This document shows positions 36,221-46,654 of a DNA stretch of 64,000 nucleotides, piece by piece. The notes under the pieces are model-generated. The model worked only from the letters and a program-made list of their open reading frames with translations. It searched no databases and had not been told where the DNA came from. How positions within the stretch are numbered: the stretch's first letter is position 1; each line of letters begins with the position of its first letter. The stretch is from Rouxiella sp. WC2420 (lineage in GTDB: Bacteria; Pseudomonadota; Gammaproteobacteria; Enterobacterales; Enterobacteriaceae). A program made the translations under genes and the position numbers. The stretch is from NCBI RefSeq assembly GCF_041200025.1, contig NZ_CP165628.1:3968001-4032000 (forward strand), given 5' to 3'.

Positions 36221-37573
36221 TTAACGAGGCTTAAAGTCTAATCCTGCGTCCTTAAATGCTTCATACACGGCCTGCGAAGGCGGAGGCGGGAATTTCGCCT
36301 GACGCGCTGCAGCAATAGCCGCCTGACACAGGGCCGGATCGCCGCCCTCGGACTGGATATCTAGCAGCGTGCCGTTAGACGCCATCTTGACCTTGAGTTT
36401 ACAGGTCTTGCCAATGTATGACTGATAATCATAGAAACGTTGCTGGATTGCTGCCTGAATTTTACTGCCATAGTTGGCAAGATCTGCTCCAGAAGCACCG
36501 GCCGATTTATTTTTACCCACGCCAGCAGGTGCGCCACCACCGCCTTTAGGGGCATTTTTAGAAGACGCTAACCCACCAAACAGGTCGTTAACATCTTCTG
36601 ACTGTTTCGCTGCAGCAGCGGCCGCCTTTTTCTTGGCATCCGCGGCTGATTTGGCTGCTGCTGCTTTCTCGGCGGCGGCCTCTTTGGCTGCTGCGGCCTT
36701 GGCTTCTTTTGCCTCGGTAGCTTTAGCCTCGGCAGCCTCTTTCGCTGCGGTAGCTTTGGCTGCAGCGGCTTCTTTCGCCTCTGCGGCTTTAGCATCGGCA
36801 GCTGCCTGTTTCGCCTCTTCAGCAGCCGCTTTTTTGGCTTCTGCTGCGGCTTCTTTCTTAGCTTCTGCCTGAGCCTGTTTTTTCGCTGCAGCAGCGGCGG
36901 CGGCAGTATCTGCCTCAGCCTGCTTCCTGGCTTCAGCTTCGGCTTTCTTCTGCGCATCGGCCTGCGCCTTGGCGACTTTATCTGCTTCAGCCTTGGCTTT
37001 CGCGGCTGCATCTGCAGCCTGCTTTTGCTGTTCTTTCACGGCTGCGGCTTTGGCATCCGCGGCAGCCTGTTTAGCATCTTCGGCAGCTTCTTTGGCCTGT
37101 TCGGCAGCAGCCTGCTTCTGTTGCTCGGCGGCTTGCTTTGCCTGCTCGGCAGCAGCCTGTTTTTGTTCCTGCGCGGCTTGAGCTGCCTCTTTCGCCTGCT
37201 CGGCCTTCTGCTGCTGAGCGGCTTGCCTGGCTGATTCGGCAGCTTCTTTGGCTTGTTCAGCTTTTTCCTGCTTAGCCTGTTCAGCTGCCTCTTTGGCCTC
37301 TTCAGCCTGCTGCTCAGATTTTTTCTGATGCGATTGCTGCGCGCTATTTGCATCAGCCTGTTGCTGCTGCTCACGATTGTATTGATCGACCACGGCACCG
37401 GAATCGACCATTACTGCCGAAATATCACTGCCGCCACCGCCGCCGCTCATGTTGGTGTCCTTGTCGAAAGAACTCCAGATCAACAAGGCTATCAATATGA
37501 TATGCAGAACGACCGAAACAATAACGGCGCGTTTGAGCTTATCGTTTTGTTCAGTTGCAGTTGCCTTTACCAA
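36221..37573 (-). CDS. tolA: TolA, inner-membrane energy transducer of the Tol system
   Basis: A 450-residue protein (421 in E. coli) anchored by one span at residues ~13-34, followed by a long Ala/Lys/Glu-rich helical domain II that crosses the periplasm (about 60-320, with repeated KAAAE/EAKKA units) and a C-terminal domain III (about 350-450) with disulfide cysteines in GKTCKLKV and DPALCQAAI. It connects TolQR to TolB, Pal and CpoB. The extra length is in domain II, the usual place for variation. Many long open frames in other phases here are by-products of the repetitive GC-rich sequence. Confidence 0.94.
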   Translation of the reverse strand: MVKATATEQNDKLKRAVIVSVVLHIILIALLIWSSFDKDTNMSGGGGGSDISAVMVDSGAVVDQYNREQQQQADANSAQQSHQKKSEQQAEEAKEAAEQAKQEKAEQAKEAAESARQAAQQQKAEQAKEAAQAAQEQKQAAAEQAKQAAEQQKQAAAEQAKEAAEDAKQAAADAKAAAVKEQQKQAADAAAKAKAEADKVAKAQADAQKKAEAEARKQAEADTAAAAAAAKKQAQAEAKKEAAAEAKKAAAEEAKQAAADAKAAEAKEAAAAKATAAKEAAEAKATEAKEAKAAAAKEAAAEKAAAAKSAADAKKKAAAAAAKQSEDVNDLFGGLASSKNAPKGGGGAPAGVGKNKSAGASGADLANYGSKIQAAIQQRFYDYQSYIGKTCKLKVKMASNGTLLDIQSEGGDPALCQAAIAAARQAKFPPPPSQAVYEAFKDAGLDFKPR

Positions 37574-37713
37574 AATAGATTTCCCAACACAGAATTGCTA
37601 AAGCCTGGTGTGTACTCACTAGCACCCTGCCCCGCCAGATTCGCGCTTGAGCAAGGCCTAATGGTCAAGGTACCGCCACCAGGTTTAAAATAAATGTTAC
37701 CCATTAGCCATGA

Positions 37714-38142
37714 TCAGATTGGCTGTGTCATTAAACCGACCGATTTAACACCCGCCTGATGCAGCAAGTTCAGCGCCTTGATGATTTCATCGTAAGGTAC
37801 TGTTTTTGCTCCACCGATCAGGAAAACGGTTTTAGGATTTGCCTGAATGCGTTGTGACGCCTCGGCAATAACCTGCTGCTCGGGCAGCTGTTCCATTCTC
37901 TGATGGTCAATAACAATGGTGTATTGGCCTACGCCAGAAACTTCGACAATAACCGGAGGGTTATCATCGGTAGAAACTGTTTTAGAGTCGGTCGCATCAG
38001 GCAAGTCCACCTCAACGCTCTGGGTGATGATGGGAGCTGTTGCCATAAAAACGAGCAACAGCACCAGCAACACGTCGAGCAGTGGAACGATATTGATTTC
38101 CGACTTCAGTTCACGGCGCTTACGACCTCGTACTCGAGCCAT
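37714..38142 (-). CDS. tolR: TolR, proton-channel subunit of the Tol system
   Basis: A 142-residue protein with one N-terminal span (about 18-38, VPLLDVLLVLLLVFMAT) holding the essential Asp, and a periplasmic domain. It works with TolQ to turn the proton gradient into TolA movement and is an ExbD homologue. It follows tolQ by 11 bases. The gap to tolA is 140 bases, longer than in E. coli, with no gene in it. Confidence 0.95.
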   Translation of the reverse strand: MARVRGRKRRELKSEINIVPLLDVLLVLLLVFMATAPIITQSVEVDLPDATDSKTVSTDDNPPVIVEVSGVGQYTIVIDHQRMEQLPEQQVIAEASQRIQANPKTVFLIGGAKTVPYDEIIKALNLLHQAGVKSVGLMTQPI

Positions 38143-38153
38143 ACTCCCCTCCC

Positions 38154-38840
38154 TTAATTACTGCTCTCGCGAGAGAAAGCCTGACGGTGCAGGATAGCCG
38201 TGAATTCTTCGATGAAGTTATCGTAATTTTGTTCGAGTTTATTCACGCGCTGGCTAAGACGGTTGTAGGCCATAACAGCAGGAATGGCAGCAAACAAACC
38301 TAGAGCAGTAGCGATCAGTGCTTCAGAGATACCTGGAGCAACCATTTGCAGCGTAGCCTGTTTAACCGAGCCCAAACCGATAAAGGCGTTCATGATCCCC
38401 CATACCGTTCCGAAAAGGCCAATGTACGGGCTGATAGAACCAACCGAGCCCAGAAAAGGAATGTGAGTTTCCAGCGCTTCCAGTTCGCGGTTGAAGGAAA
38501 TACGCATAGCGCGAGAAGAACCCTCGATAACCGACTCGGGCACGTGACTGTTTGCGCGATGCAAACGGGCAAACTCTTTGAAACCCGAGTGGAAAATCTG
38601 CTCCGCACCGGTCAAAGTGTCGCGGCGACCCTGGCTTTCCTGATAAAGACGGGAAAGCTCAATACCAGACCAGAATTTATCTTCAAACGCTTCAGCTTCG
38701 CGGGTTGCCGCATTCAGCACTTTGGTGCGCTGAATGATGATTGCCCAGGAGGCAATGGAAAAACAGATCAGGATAAGCATGATCAGCTTAACCAGGATGC
38801 TGGCCTTTAAAAATAAATCAATAATGTTCATGTCAGTCAC
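38154..38840 (-). CDS. tolQ: TolQ, proton-channel subunit of the Tol system
   Basis: A 228-residue inner-membrane protein of the MotA/TolQ/ExbB family with three spans (about 15-35, 138-158, 170-190). It begins with GTG and overlaps the ybgC stop (GTGA), as in E. coli. The segment [14 protein letters not shown] in span 2 holds residues of the ion channel. It is the first of the tolQRA genes proper. Confidence 0.95.
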   Translation of the reverse strand: MTDMNIIDLFLKASILVKLIMLILICFSIASWAIIIQRTKVLNAATREAEAFEDKFWSGIELSRLYQESQGRRDTLTGAEQIFHSGFKEFARLHRANSHVPESVIEGSSRAMRISFNRELEALETHIPFLGSVGSISPYIGLFGTVWGIMNAFIGLGSVKQATLQMVAPGISEALIATALGLFAAIPAVMAYNRLSQRVNKLEQNYDNFIEEFTAILHRQAFSRESSN

Positions 38841-39241
38841 TGCTTGAACTCCGCGACAATAGACTTAGGAAGCGCTCGTGGCTTCATTTGATGTGGATCG
38901 ATGCATGCAATAAGTACTTCTGCACTACACAGAAGGTTGCCATGCGAATCAAGAATTCGTTGTGCAAAGGTAAGTGAAGCCCCCCGGATTTCGGTGATCT
39001 CACTCTGGACATCCAGCAAATCGTCAAGGCGTGCCGGAGCCAGATAATCAACCGTCATTCGGCGAACTGCAAAAGCGATATGATCTTCCAGCATTTGGTG
39101 CTGGTGAAAGTTGCGATCGCGCAACATTTCAGTGCGAGCCCTTTCAAAAAAGGCGACGTAACGGGCGTGATAAACCACGCCGCCTGCATCGGTGTCTTCG
39201 TAGTAGACACGGGCAGGCCATCGGAACAACGAATTACTCAC
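38837..39241 (-). CDS. ybgC: YbgC, acyl-CoA thioesterase of the hotdog fold
   Basis: A 134-residue cytoplasmic thioesterase that associates with the Tol cluster and acts on acyl-CoA or acyl-ACP. The catalytic segment [16 protein letters not shown] is at residues ~12-27. The start was placed at GTG 39241 ([11 protein letters not shown]), matching E. coli; an in-frame ATG at 39283 adds 14 non-conserved residues. It overlaps tolQ by four bases. In E. coli ybgE lies immediately upstream; here no ybgE is present between ybgC and cydX. Confidence 0.92.
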   Translation of the reverse strand: MSNSLFRWPARVYYEDTDAGGVVYHARYVAFFERARTEMLRDRNFHQHQMLEDHIAFAVRRMTVDYLAPARLDDLLDVQSEITEIRGASLTFAQRILDSHGNLLCSAEVLIACIDPHQMKPRALPKSIVAEFKQ

Positions 39242-39415
39242 TCTACATCCCGTATTGCAATTTGACGGCCCTACTATACGCAACTGATTTCAGCTTGGGA
39301 ATGGGTTGCAAGTCTGGAATGAAAATAATTATGAACCGTGATGGTTGATTGAAATGGCAGTGTCAGTGCTTTGTAAATCATGTAAAAAAAATCAAGCCAC
39401 GCGAAGGGTGAAAGG

Positions 39416-39437
39416 AAAGGCCCCGGCTGGGACCTTT
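39416..39437 (-). terminator. Hairpin between cydX and ybgC
   Basis: AAAGGTCCC pairs with GGGGCCTTT (one G-U pair) around AGCC on the - strand; no long T-run follows. It may slow or process the cyd transcript before ybgC. Confidence 0.45.
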
Positions 39438-39475
39438 GGCAGTAGCGGCAATAAAATCATTCACCGCATGATGAG

Positions 39476-39589
39476 TTATTCTGGGTCATTCACTGCTTTG
39501 GTTTCTTCGACATGCTCCAACGCCAGCGCGGTAATAATTCCCGCCGAGCAAGCCAGCAGTGTTCCCAGTATCCAGGCAAAATACCACAT
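39476..39589 (-). CDS. cydX: CydX, small subunit of cytochrome bd-I oxidase
   Basis: A 37-residue single-span protein found by translating the gap downstream of cydB: it begins MWYFAWILGTLLACSAGII and continues ALALEHVEETKAVNDPE, matching E. coli CydX in length and in the conserved WYFAWILG and EH residues. CydX stabilises the heme groups of CydAB and is needed for full oxidase activity. The ATG lies 27 bases after the cydB stop with AGGGGAG upstream. Confidence 0.94.
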   Translation of the reverse strand: MWYFAWILGTLLACSAGIITALALEHVEETKAVNDPE

Positions 39590-39616
39590 AATGTTTAACT
39601 CCCCTTTCCGATGAGA

Positions 39617-40756
39617 TTAGTACAGTGAATGCTTGTTGTTTTCGATGAAGTTTTTATCGAGACGGCCAAACATTTTGTAGTAAGCCCAGCTGGTATAAAT
39701 AAGGATGATCGGCACAAAAATACACGCCACAACGGTCATGACTTTCAGAGTCAACGGGCTGGAAGTGGCATCCCACATGGTTAGACTGGCATTCGGCATG
39801 GTGCTTGATGGCATCACGAACGGGAACATAGTCACACCCGCAGTAAGGATCACACAGGCAATCGTCAACGATGAAGACACAAACGCGCAGGCACCTTTAT
39901 TCAATCTGGAAAGCAGAATAGTAAATAAAGGTAAAATCACGCCCAGCGCCGGGATTATCCAAAGTATCGGCATGCGATTAAAGTTGAGCAGCCAGGCACC
40001 GGCCTGATGCGCGACCGTTTTGCGTAACGGATTGGATTCGGCAGCCGTGTTGATAGCCGAGGTCACTACGTAGCCGTCGATACCTTTTATTAGCCAGATG
40101 CCGGCAATCAGGAAGCACACCATCATCACCAGCGCAGAAATTTGCGAGGCGGTGCGAGTCCGCAGATGCAGCTCACCGGTAGTGCGCATTTGCAGATAAG
40201 TTGCGCCCTGAGTAATTAGCATGGTCAGGCTGACAATACCCGCCAGCAGCCCAAACGGATTAAGCAGCTGGAACAAATTGCCCGTGTAATAAAGGCGCAG
40301 ATACTCATCGACGTGGAACGGAACACCCAGCAGCAGATTGCCGAACGCCACGCCAAACACCAGCGCAGGCACAAAGCTGCCGATAAAAATGCCCCAATCC
40401 CACATGTTCCGCCAGCGGCGATCGTCTACCTTGGCGCGATAGTCAAAACCCAGTGGACGGAAGAATAATGCGCACAGCACCAGTATCATTGCTGCGTAAA
40501 AGCCAGAGAACGCCGCGGCATAAACCATCGGCCAGGCGGCAAACAGCGCGCCGCCTGCGGTGATCAGCCAGACCTGGTTACCGTCCCAGTGTGGGGCAAT
40601 AGCGTTAATCATTACCCGGCGATCGGTATCAGTCTTGCCGATAATCCTCACCAGAATGCCCACGCCCATGTCAAAGCCGTCGGTTACCGCGAAGCCGATA
40701 AACAGCACACCAATCAGCACCCACCAGATAAACCTCAATACTTCATAGTCAAACAT
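39617..40756 (-). CDS. cydB: Cytochrome bd-I ubiquinol oxidase subunit II
   Basis: A 379-residue membrane protein (as in E. coli) with about eight spans. It pairs with CydA in the oxidase that reduces O2 with very high affinity. The N-terminus MFDYEVLRFIWWVLIGVLF and the block GFDMGVG near residue 30 are typical. It follows cydA by 14 bases. Confidence 0.96.
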   Translation of the reverse strand: MFDYEVLRFIWWVLIGVLFIGFAVTDGFDMGVGILVRIIGKTDTDRRVMINAIAPHWDGNQVWLITAGGALFAAWPMVYAAAFSGFYAAMILVLCALFFRPLGFDYRAKVDDRRWRNMWDWGIFIGSFVPALVFGVAFGNLLLGVPFHVDEYLRLYYTGNLFQLLNPFGLLAGIVSLTMLITQGATYLQMRTTGELHLRTRTASQISALVMMVCFLIAGIWLIKGIDGYVVTSAINTAAESNPLRKTVAHQAGAWLLNFNRMPILWIIPALGVILPLFTILLSRLNKGACAFVSSSLTIACVILTAGVTMFPFVMPSSTMPNASLTMWDATSSPLTLKVMTVVACIFVPIILIYTSWAYYKMFGRLDKNFIENNKHSLY

Positions 40757-40770
40757 ATGTGGTCTCCTAT

Positions 40771-42339
40771 TTATTGTACGCGCTGAGGGTGAGCGGCAGT
40801 TTGTTCAAAATGGTAGCGGCCGGTTTTCAGACTGCTTGGTCCAAGACGGGCAAATTTGAACATCAGGAACATTTCGGCGACCAGGAACAGCGTGTACAAG
40901 CCACAAATGAGGATCATGGATGTCAGTACGTCGCCAGCGGTTAGAGAAGAGTTCGCCACGGCAGTGGGTAGAATCTCGCCGATAGCCCACGGTTGACGCC
41001 CATACTCGGCCACGAACCAACCGGCTTCGATAGCAATCCACGGCAGCGGCAAACCATACAATGCCAGGCGATGCAGCCAGCGACGCTTGCCAATCTGGCC
41101 GCGCAGCACAGTCAGGAATGACAGGCCGATGATCAGCAGAATCAAGAATCCACCCGCCACCATAATACGGAAGGCAAAATACAGCGGTAGAACGCGAGGA
41201 ATAGAATCTTTGGTCGCCTGTTGGATCTGCGTCTCGGTAGCATCGCTAACTTTTGGCGTGTAGCGCTTCAGCAACAGACCATAGCCGAGATCAACTTTGG
41301 CTTTCTCGAATTCACTGCGTACTTCAGGGCTGTTATTTCCCGAGCGAAGTTCTTCAAGCAGCGCGTAAGCTTTCATGCCATTGCGGATACGAACTTCATG
41401 CTGCGCCATCAGTTCTTTGAGGCCAGTTACCGGTTTATCGATTGAGCGAGTTGCAATCAAACCCAGTAAATACGGGATTTGAATGGAGTATTGGTTCTCC
41501 ATCTTGTCCTGATTAGGCAGCCCGATCAGCGTAAAGTTGGCGGGTGCTGGCTGGGTTTCCCATTCGGCTTCGATAGCTGCCAGCTTGGTTTTCTGCACGT
41601 CGCCCATTTCGTAGCCGGACTCGTCGCCGAGTACAATTACGGACAGAACCGCCGCTAGACCAAAGCTGGCTGCTATCGCAAACGAACGTTTGGCAAAGGC
41701 CGTATCGCGTCCTTTCAGCAGATACCAGGAGCTGATTGCCAACATGAACATCGCGCCGGTCACGTAGCCTGCTGCCACGGTATGCACGAATTTGACCTGG
41801 GCAACCGGATTCAGCACCAGCTCAGAGAAACTGACCATCTCCATGCGCATGGTTTCATAGTTAAACGCTGATGCCACCGGGTTTTGCATCCACCCGTTGG
41901 CAACCAGGATCCACAGCGCAGAAAGGTTTGAGCCCAGTGCAACAAACCAGGTTACCGTCATATGCTGCACTTTTGACAGGCGATCCCAGCCGAAGAAGAA
42001 CAGCCCGACCAGCGTTGACTCCAGGAAAAACGCCATCAGGCCTTCGATAGCCAGCGGCGCGCCAAATATGTCTCCGACATAATGTGAGAAATATGACCAG
42101 TTGGTTCCGAACTGGAATTCCATGGTCAATCCTGTGGCCACACCCAAGGCAAAGTTAATAGCAAATAACTTGCCCCAGAATTTGGTCATATCCTTATAAA
42201 TTTGTTTGCCTGAAAGAACATAAATCGTTTCCATTATTGCCAGCAGAAACGCCATACCCAGCGTTAGTGGAACAAATAAGAAATGGTACATGGCCGTTAA
42301 AGCAAACTGCAAACGCGACAGCTCTACGATATCAAACAT
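40771..42339 (-). CDS. cydA: Cytochrome bd-I ubiquinol oxidase subunit I
   Basis: A 522-residue membrane protein, as in E. coli, that binds hemes b558, b595 and d. The start [22 protein letters not shown] (with the heme b595 ligand His19) was chosen over a longer frame starting at 42411. Also visible are [11 protein letters not shown] near residue 99 and the Q loop (about 255-330) with the quinol-binding segment. The upstream gap 42340-43133 should carry the oxygen-responsive promoter. Confidence 0.95.
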   Translation of the reverse strand: MFDIVELSRLQFALTAMYHFLFVPLTLGMAFLLAIMETIYVLSGKQIYKDMTKFWGKLFAINFALGVATGLTMEFQFGTNWSYFSHYVGDIFGAPLAIEGLMAFFLESTLVGLFFFGWDRLSKVQHMTVTWFVALGSNLSALWILVANGWMQNPVASAFNYETMRMEMVSFSELVLNPVAQVKFVHTVAAGYVTGAMFMLAISSWYLLKGRDTAFAKRSFAIAASFGLAAVLSVIVLGDESGYEMGDVQKTKLAAIEAEWETQPAPANFTLIGLPNQDKMENQYSIQIPYLLGLIATRSIDKPVTGLKELMAQHEVRIRNGMKAYALLEELRSGNNSPEVRSEFEKAKVDLGYGLLLKRYTPKVSDATETQIQQATKDSIPRVLPLYFAFRIMVAGGFLILLIIGLSFLTVLRGQIGKRRWLHRLALYGLPLPWIAIEAGWFVAEYGRQPWAIGEILPTAVANSSLTAGDVLTSMILICGLYTLFLVAEMFLMFKFARLGPSSLKTGRYHFEQTAAHPQRVQ

Positions 42340-43132
42340 TCTAGCCCCTAGCTCCTCGGAGGAAGACTCCAAATTGCGACTCTCTGACGTATAAAAGGTA
42401 ATACGCCTCACAACTACCAGTATTTAACGTGCGGTTATCAACACTGCTTCAATTCATTAATGAGTTAATTCATTATCGATTTACTTAAGCGAATCTTTAC
42501 TTGTTAAGTTTTTAATTAAATAGAGGGTCATCAGAATTCTATTTAACCCTACCTTTGCAGGCACAGCCGTGCTTGGCACGCACGCTGCCGCTTGGCACCA
42601 TGAGGCACAGAATGCGGGGGGTTCTGGTCCATGGAGCTCTGCTTTAAGGGTATTACTGATTCACGATAATATTACGCCACTATTCCCTCACAATAAATAG
42701 GTCTTTTCGTGCGCTATAGCTTATTTTTGGAATGTAGATCAATTCGTATCATTTCCCTAAACAATACCAGATATTGATCTACAGCAATTTAATCTCTTCT
42801 GGTATTTATTTCCAGATCAATAGGAAAATATTTAACGAACTATTTCGCCAAATGTTAATTTAAGGATTATTTGTATTATCATGTAGTCATTGCTGTTAAA
42901 TAGATGTGAATATCAGGTATCGCAATAAATATTTATATATTATTTATATTCCGCCATTTATTTCAATTAAATAAAACCATGATCCAGATCAATATTTCAT
43001 TTAATTAAATGTAAAGTAATCCAAGTGTAAAATAGACCTTTATTGTTAATAAAGATAAATTAATAGTTTGAGAACAATTAGATTGTTAGTGATTTAGGGG
43101 AAAGAACGAATTTGGGTAGGAGGAGTTTTAGC
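42340..43132. promoter_or_regulatory. Long AT-rich regulatory gap upstream of cydA (no gene seen)
   Basis: About 790 bases. E. coli has mngR-mngA between sucD and cydA; they are absent here. A site like the FNR consensus, TTGAT-CTAC-AGCAA, is at 42774-42787 (9 of 10 fixed bases). Several GTTAA-type sequences, e.g. near 42854 and 42893, may be ArcA boxes, but AT content is too high to be sure. A G/C-rich patch at about 42555-42625 (ACAGCCGTGCTTGGCACG) stands out but I cannot name it. Confidence 0.5.
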
Positions 43133-43133
43133 T

Positions 43134-43160
43134 AAAAAAATGCCGCCTCGGTGGGCGGCA
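43134..43160 (-). terminator. Terminator of the suc operon (after sucD)
   Basis: On the - strand TGCCGCC and GGCGGCA close a hairpin around a short loop, followed by seven T residues. It lies 33 bases after the sucD stop. Confidence 0.9.
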
Positions 43161-43192
43161 TCGTCACAAGAACGAGATTAACGCGTTCAGGC

Positions 43193-44065
43193 TTAGTGTG
43201 GCAGTACAGATTTCACGGCGTTGCCGATGTCAGCCAGGCTGCGCACGGTTTTAACACCGGCCGCTTCCAGCGCTGCAAATTTGTCGTCGGCAGTGCCTTT
43301 ACCGCCAGCAATGATCGCACCGGCATGGCCCATACGTTTGCCTTTTGGCGCAGTCACACCCGCGATATAGCCGATAACCGGTTTAGTTACGTGCTCTTTG
43401 ATGTAAGCAGCCGCTTCTTCTTCCGCATTACCGCCGATCTCACCGATCATCACGATTGCTTCAGTTTGTGGATCTTCCTGGAAAAGCTTCAGAATATCGA
43501 TAAAGCTTGAACCCGGGATCGGGTCACCGCCGATACCGACGCAGGTAGACTGGCCAAAGCCGTAATCGGTCGTCTGCTTAACGGCTTCATAAGTCAGAGT
43601 ACCTGAGCGGGAAACGATACCCACTTTGCCTGGCTTGTGAATATGACCAGGCTGGATGCCGATTTTGCATTCGCCCGGAGTGATAACGCCTGGGCAGTTA
43701 GGTCCAATCATGCGCACGCCAGTTTGCTCAAGCTTAACTTTCACCACCAGCATATCCAGAGTCGGGATGCCTTCGGTGATACAGATAATAAGCTGGATGC
43801 CTGCATCGATAGCTTCAAGAATCGAATCTTTACAGAAAGGTGCTGGAACGTAGATAACAGATGCGGTTGCGCCGGTCGTTTCAACGGCTTCACGCACGGT
43901 GTTGAACACTGGCAGACCCAGATGCTGAGTGCCGCCTTTACCTGGAGTCACGCCGCCAACCATCTTGGTTCCGTAGGCAATCGCCTGCTCGGAGTGGAAA
44001 GTCCCTTGGCTACCGGTGAAACCCTGGCAGATAACTTTGGTGTTCTTATTGATTAAAATCGACAT
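43193..44065 (-). CDS. sucD: Succinyl-CoA synthetase, alpha subunit
   Basis: A 290-residue cytoplasmic subunit that carries the phosphohistidine (GHAGAI near residue 246) and binds CoA ([15 protein letters not shown] near residue 16). Makes succinate with ADP or GDP phosphorylation. It overlaps sucC by one base (TAATG). The 33-base 3' tail up to the terminator is the position where E. coli makes the sRNA SdhX. Confidence 0.96.
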   Translation of the reverse strand: MSILINKNTKVICQGFTGSQGTFHSEQAIAYGTKMVGGVTPGKGGTQHLGLPVFNTVREAVETTGATASVIYVPAPFCKDSILEAIDAGIQLIICITEGIPTLDMLVVKVKLEQTGVRMIGPNCPGVITPGECKIGIQPGHIHKPGKVGIVSRSGTLTYEAVKQTTDYGFGQSTCVGIGGDPIPGSSFIDILKLFQEDPQTEAIVMIGEIGGNAEEEAAAYIKEHVTKPVIGYIAGVTAPKGKRMGHAGAIIAGGKGTADDKFAALEAAGVKTVRSLADIGNAVKSVLPH

Positions 44066-45231
44066 TATTTACCCTCCACTGCAGCAACAACTTGCTCTGC
44101 GCCGTCAGTCAGGCTGGTCGCTGCAATGATGTTCAAACCGCTGTCTGCCAGTTTTTTGGCACCCAGTTCAGCATTGTTTCCTTCGAGACGCACCACAACC
44201 GGTACGTTGACGCCCACTTCAGCCACTGCACCAATGATGCCGTCGGCAATCAGGTCACAGCGCACGATACCGCCGAAGATGTTAACGAATACAGCTTTCA
44301 CTTTGTCGTCAGACAAGATGATTTTGAATGCCTCGGTCACGCGCTCTTTGGTTGCGCCGCCGCCAACGTCCAGGAAGTTAGCGGGTTCGCCGCCGTGCAG
44401 TTTAACGATGTCCATGGTACCCATTGCCAGGCCCGCACCGTTAACCATACAACCGATGTTACCGTCCAGCGCTACGTAGTTCAGTTCCCACTGTGCAGCC
44501 TGAGATTCACGAGCATCTTCCTGGCTGTGGTCACGCATTTCACGCAGTTCCGGTTGACGGAACAGGGCGTTGGCATCTGCACCCAGCTTGCCGTCGAGGC
44601 AAATCAAATCACCTTCTTTGGTCACAACCAGCGGGTTGATTTCAATCAGCGCCAGGTCGCGCTCCAGGAAGATATTCGCCAGACCCATGAAGATCTTGGT
44701 GAATTGTGCAACCTGCTTGCCGCTAAGACCCAGTTTGAACGCCAGCTCACGGCCTTGATAAGGCTGTGGACCTGCCAGTGGATCCAGCGCAACTTTGTGG
44801 ATCAGGTGTGGAGTTTCTTCAGCCACTTTCTCGATTTCCACGCCGCCTTCGGTGGAAGCCATGAACACTACGCGGCGTGAGCTACGGTCAACAACGGCAC
44901 CAAGATACAGCTCTTTGTCGATGTCAGTTGCGGCCTCGACCAGGATCTGGTTAACCGGTTGGCCCTGTGCATCAGTCTGATAGGTCACCAGACGTTTACC
45001 CAGCCAGTGCTCTGCAAAAGCGCGAATTTCTTCTTTGCTTTTAACGACTTTCACGCCGCCAGCTTTACCACGGCCGCCAGCATGAACCTGACATTTTACT
45101 ACCCACGGACCGGCACCGATTTTCGATGCGGCCTCTTCCGCTTCACGCGGGGTGGAGCAAGCAAAGCCTGTAGGGGCAGGAAGGCCATAGCGCAGAAACA
45201 GCTGTTTCGCTTGGTACTCGTGTAAATTCAT
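44065..45231 (-). CDS. sucC: Succinyl-CoA synthetase, beta subunit
   Basis: A 388-residue ATP-grasp subunit (as in E. coli) that binds nucleotide; motifs [11 protein letters not shown] at the start, [13 protein letters not shown] near residue 50 and [13 protein letters not shown] near residue 260. It works as an alpha2beta2 complex with SucD. It follows sucB after 93 bases. Confidence 0.96.
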   Translation of the reverse strand: MNLHEYQAKQLFLRYGLPAPTGFACSTPREAEEAASKIGAGPWVVKCQVHAGGRGKAGGVKVVKSKEEIRAFAEHWLGKRLVTYQTDAQGQPVNQILVEAATDIDKELYLGAVVDRSSRRVVFMASTEGGVEIEKVAEETPHLIHKVALDPLAGPQPYQGRELAFKLGLSGKQVAQFTKIFMGLANIFLERDLALIEINPLVVTKEGDLICLDGKLGADANALFRQPELREMRDHSQEDARESQAAQWELNYVALDGNIGCMVNGAGLAMGTMDIVKLHGGEPANFLDVGGGATKERVTEAFKIILSDDKVKAVFVNIFGGIVRCDLIADGIIGAVAEVGVNVPVVVRLEGNNAELGAKKLADSGLNIIAATSLTDGAEQVVAAVEGK

Positions 45232-45324
45232 GATGTTCTATCCATTGATTTCAGTAGGTTGCAGAGCAGAAATCCCTGCCCTGCACTTATATTTACCACG
45301 CCTTCAATAAAGAGGTGTTAAATC

Positions 45325-46557
45325 CTAGACGTCCAACAGCAGACGAGATGGATCTTCCAGCATTTCTTTGATGGTCACCAGGAAGCCTACAGATTCACGT
45401 CCATCAACCAGACGGTGATCGTAAGACAGCGCCAGATACATCATTGGCAGGATAACAACCTGACCATTAACCGCCATCGGACGGTCTTTGATCGCGTGCA
45501 TACCTAGAATCGCACTCTGTGGTGGATTGATGATAGGCGTTGACATCAGAGAGCCGAACACACCGCCGTTGGTCACGGTGAAGTTACCGCCGGTCATCTC
45601 TTGAACGGTCAATTTGCCATCGCGGCCTTTGATAGCCAGCTCTTTGATTTTCTTCTCAATATCAGCCATGCCCAATGTGTCGACATCGTGCAGAACCGGC
45701 GTTACCAGTCCACGTGGCGTAGATACTGCAATGCTCACATCGAAATAGTTGTGGTAAACCACGTCATCGCCATCGATTGAAGCATTCACTTCCGGGAAAC
45801 GCTTCAGCGCTTCTACCACGGCTTTCAGGTAGAACGACATAAAGCCCAGACGCACGCCGTGGCGCTTCTCGAAGCCTTCGCCGTACTGCTTGCGCAGATC
45901 CATAATCGGCTTCATGTTGATTTCGTTAAACGTGGTCAACATGGCGGTGCTGTTTTTCGCTTCCAGCAGACGCTCGGCGACGCGTTTACGCAGACGAGAC
46001 ATCGGCACGCGTTTTTCACTGCGAGCGCCAATTGAAGGTGCAGGTGCAGCTTCGGCTGGCTTGGCCTGGGCCGGTGCAGCAGCCGGTTTGTCATTGCCTT
46101 TTTTGGCGATGTGCTGATCGATATCTTCACGAGTCAGACGACCGCCAACACCGGTGCCTTTAATGGCGCTGGCATCCAGAGAATGCTCGGCAATCAGGCG
46201 GCGAATGGCCGGGCTGAGCGCGTCGTTGCTTTCATCATCCAGTGCTGCGGTGTGACGATCAGAAGGCGTAGACTCCTTCGTTGCACTTTTTTCCTGGCTT
46301 GGTTTGCCAGAGCTGTCGCCCGGACGCAGGCGAGCCAGAAGCTGTTTGGAAAGCACGGTCGCGCCTTCTTCTTCCAGAATGCTGTCCAGAATGCCAGCTT
46401 CACTTGCCGGAACTTCCAGCACCACTTTGTCAGTTTCGATTTCAACCAGAACTTCATCACGCTCAACGCTGTCACCAGGTTTTTTATGCCAGGTCGCAAC
46501 CGTCGCATCCGCAACGGATTCAGGAAGGTCAGGGACCAGAATATCTACGCTACTCAT
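45325..46557 (-). CDS. sucB: Dihydrolipoyl succinyltransferase (E2 of 2-oxoglutarate dehydrogenase)
   Basis: A 410-residue protein with an N-terminal lipoyl domain (lipoyl lysine in [11 protein letters not shown] near residue 44), a peripheral-subunit-binding domain (about 113-148, [14 protein letters not shown]), an Ala/Pro linker and a catalytic core with [10 protein letters not shown] near residue 375. It forms the 24-mer core of the complex. The sucA gene precedes it with a strong hairpin in the gap. Confidence 0.95.
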   Translation of the reverse strand: MSSVDILVPDLPESVADATVATWHKKPGDSVERDEVLVEIETDKVVLEVPASEAGILDSILEEEGATVLSKQLLARLRPGDSSGKPSQEKSATKESTPSDRHTAALDDESNDALSPAIRRLIAEHSLDASAIKGTGVGGRLTREDIDQHIAKKGNDKPAAAPAQAKPAEAAPAPSIGARSEKRVPMSRLRKRVAERLLEAKNSTAMLTTFNEINMKPIMDLRKQYGEGFEKRHGVRLGFMSFYLKAVVEALKRFPEVNASIDGDDVVYHNYFDVSIAVSTPRGLVTPVLHDVDTLGMADIEKKIKELAIKGRDGKLTVQEMTGGNFTVTNGGVFGSLMSTPIINPPQSAILGMHAIKDRPMAVNGQVVILPMMYLALSYDHRLVDGRESVGFLVTIKEMLEDPSRLLLDV

Positions 46558-46582
46558 TAATCTATCCTTATTTGTCCCTTGG

Positions 46583-46627
46583 TGATTGTAGTGGCATCGG
46601 CATTAGCTTTGGCTGTCACTACAATCA
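46583..46627 (-). other. Intercistronic hairpin between sucA and sucB
   Basis: TGATTGTAGTG pairs perfectly with CACTACAATCA over 11 bp around a 23-base loop. No T-run follows, so it is more likely an mRNA-stability or processing element than a terminator. Confidence 0.65.
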
Positions 46628-46654
46628 GCTCGGGTAAATTACAAAATTAAACGA

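Noticed and set aside
36474-37398. Several long frames on both strands inside tolA
   Set aside because: Low-complexity Ala/Lys codons of tolA give open frames in other phases; no ribosome sites and no known family.
39345-39614. 89-residue frame on the + strand over cydX
   Set aside because: It is antisense to the conserved cydX; no family resemblance.
42555-42640. Remnant of mngA/mngR or a small RNA near cydA
   Set aside because: The GC-rich patch gives no frame like mngR and no clear terminator; left as unassigned sequence.
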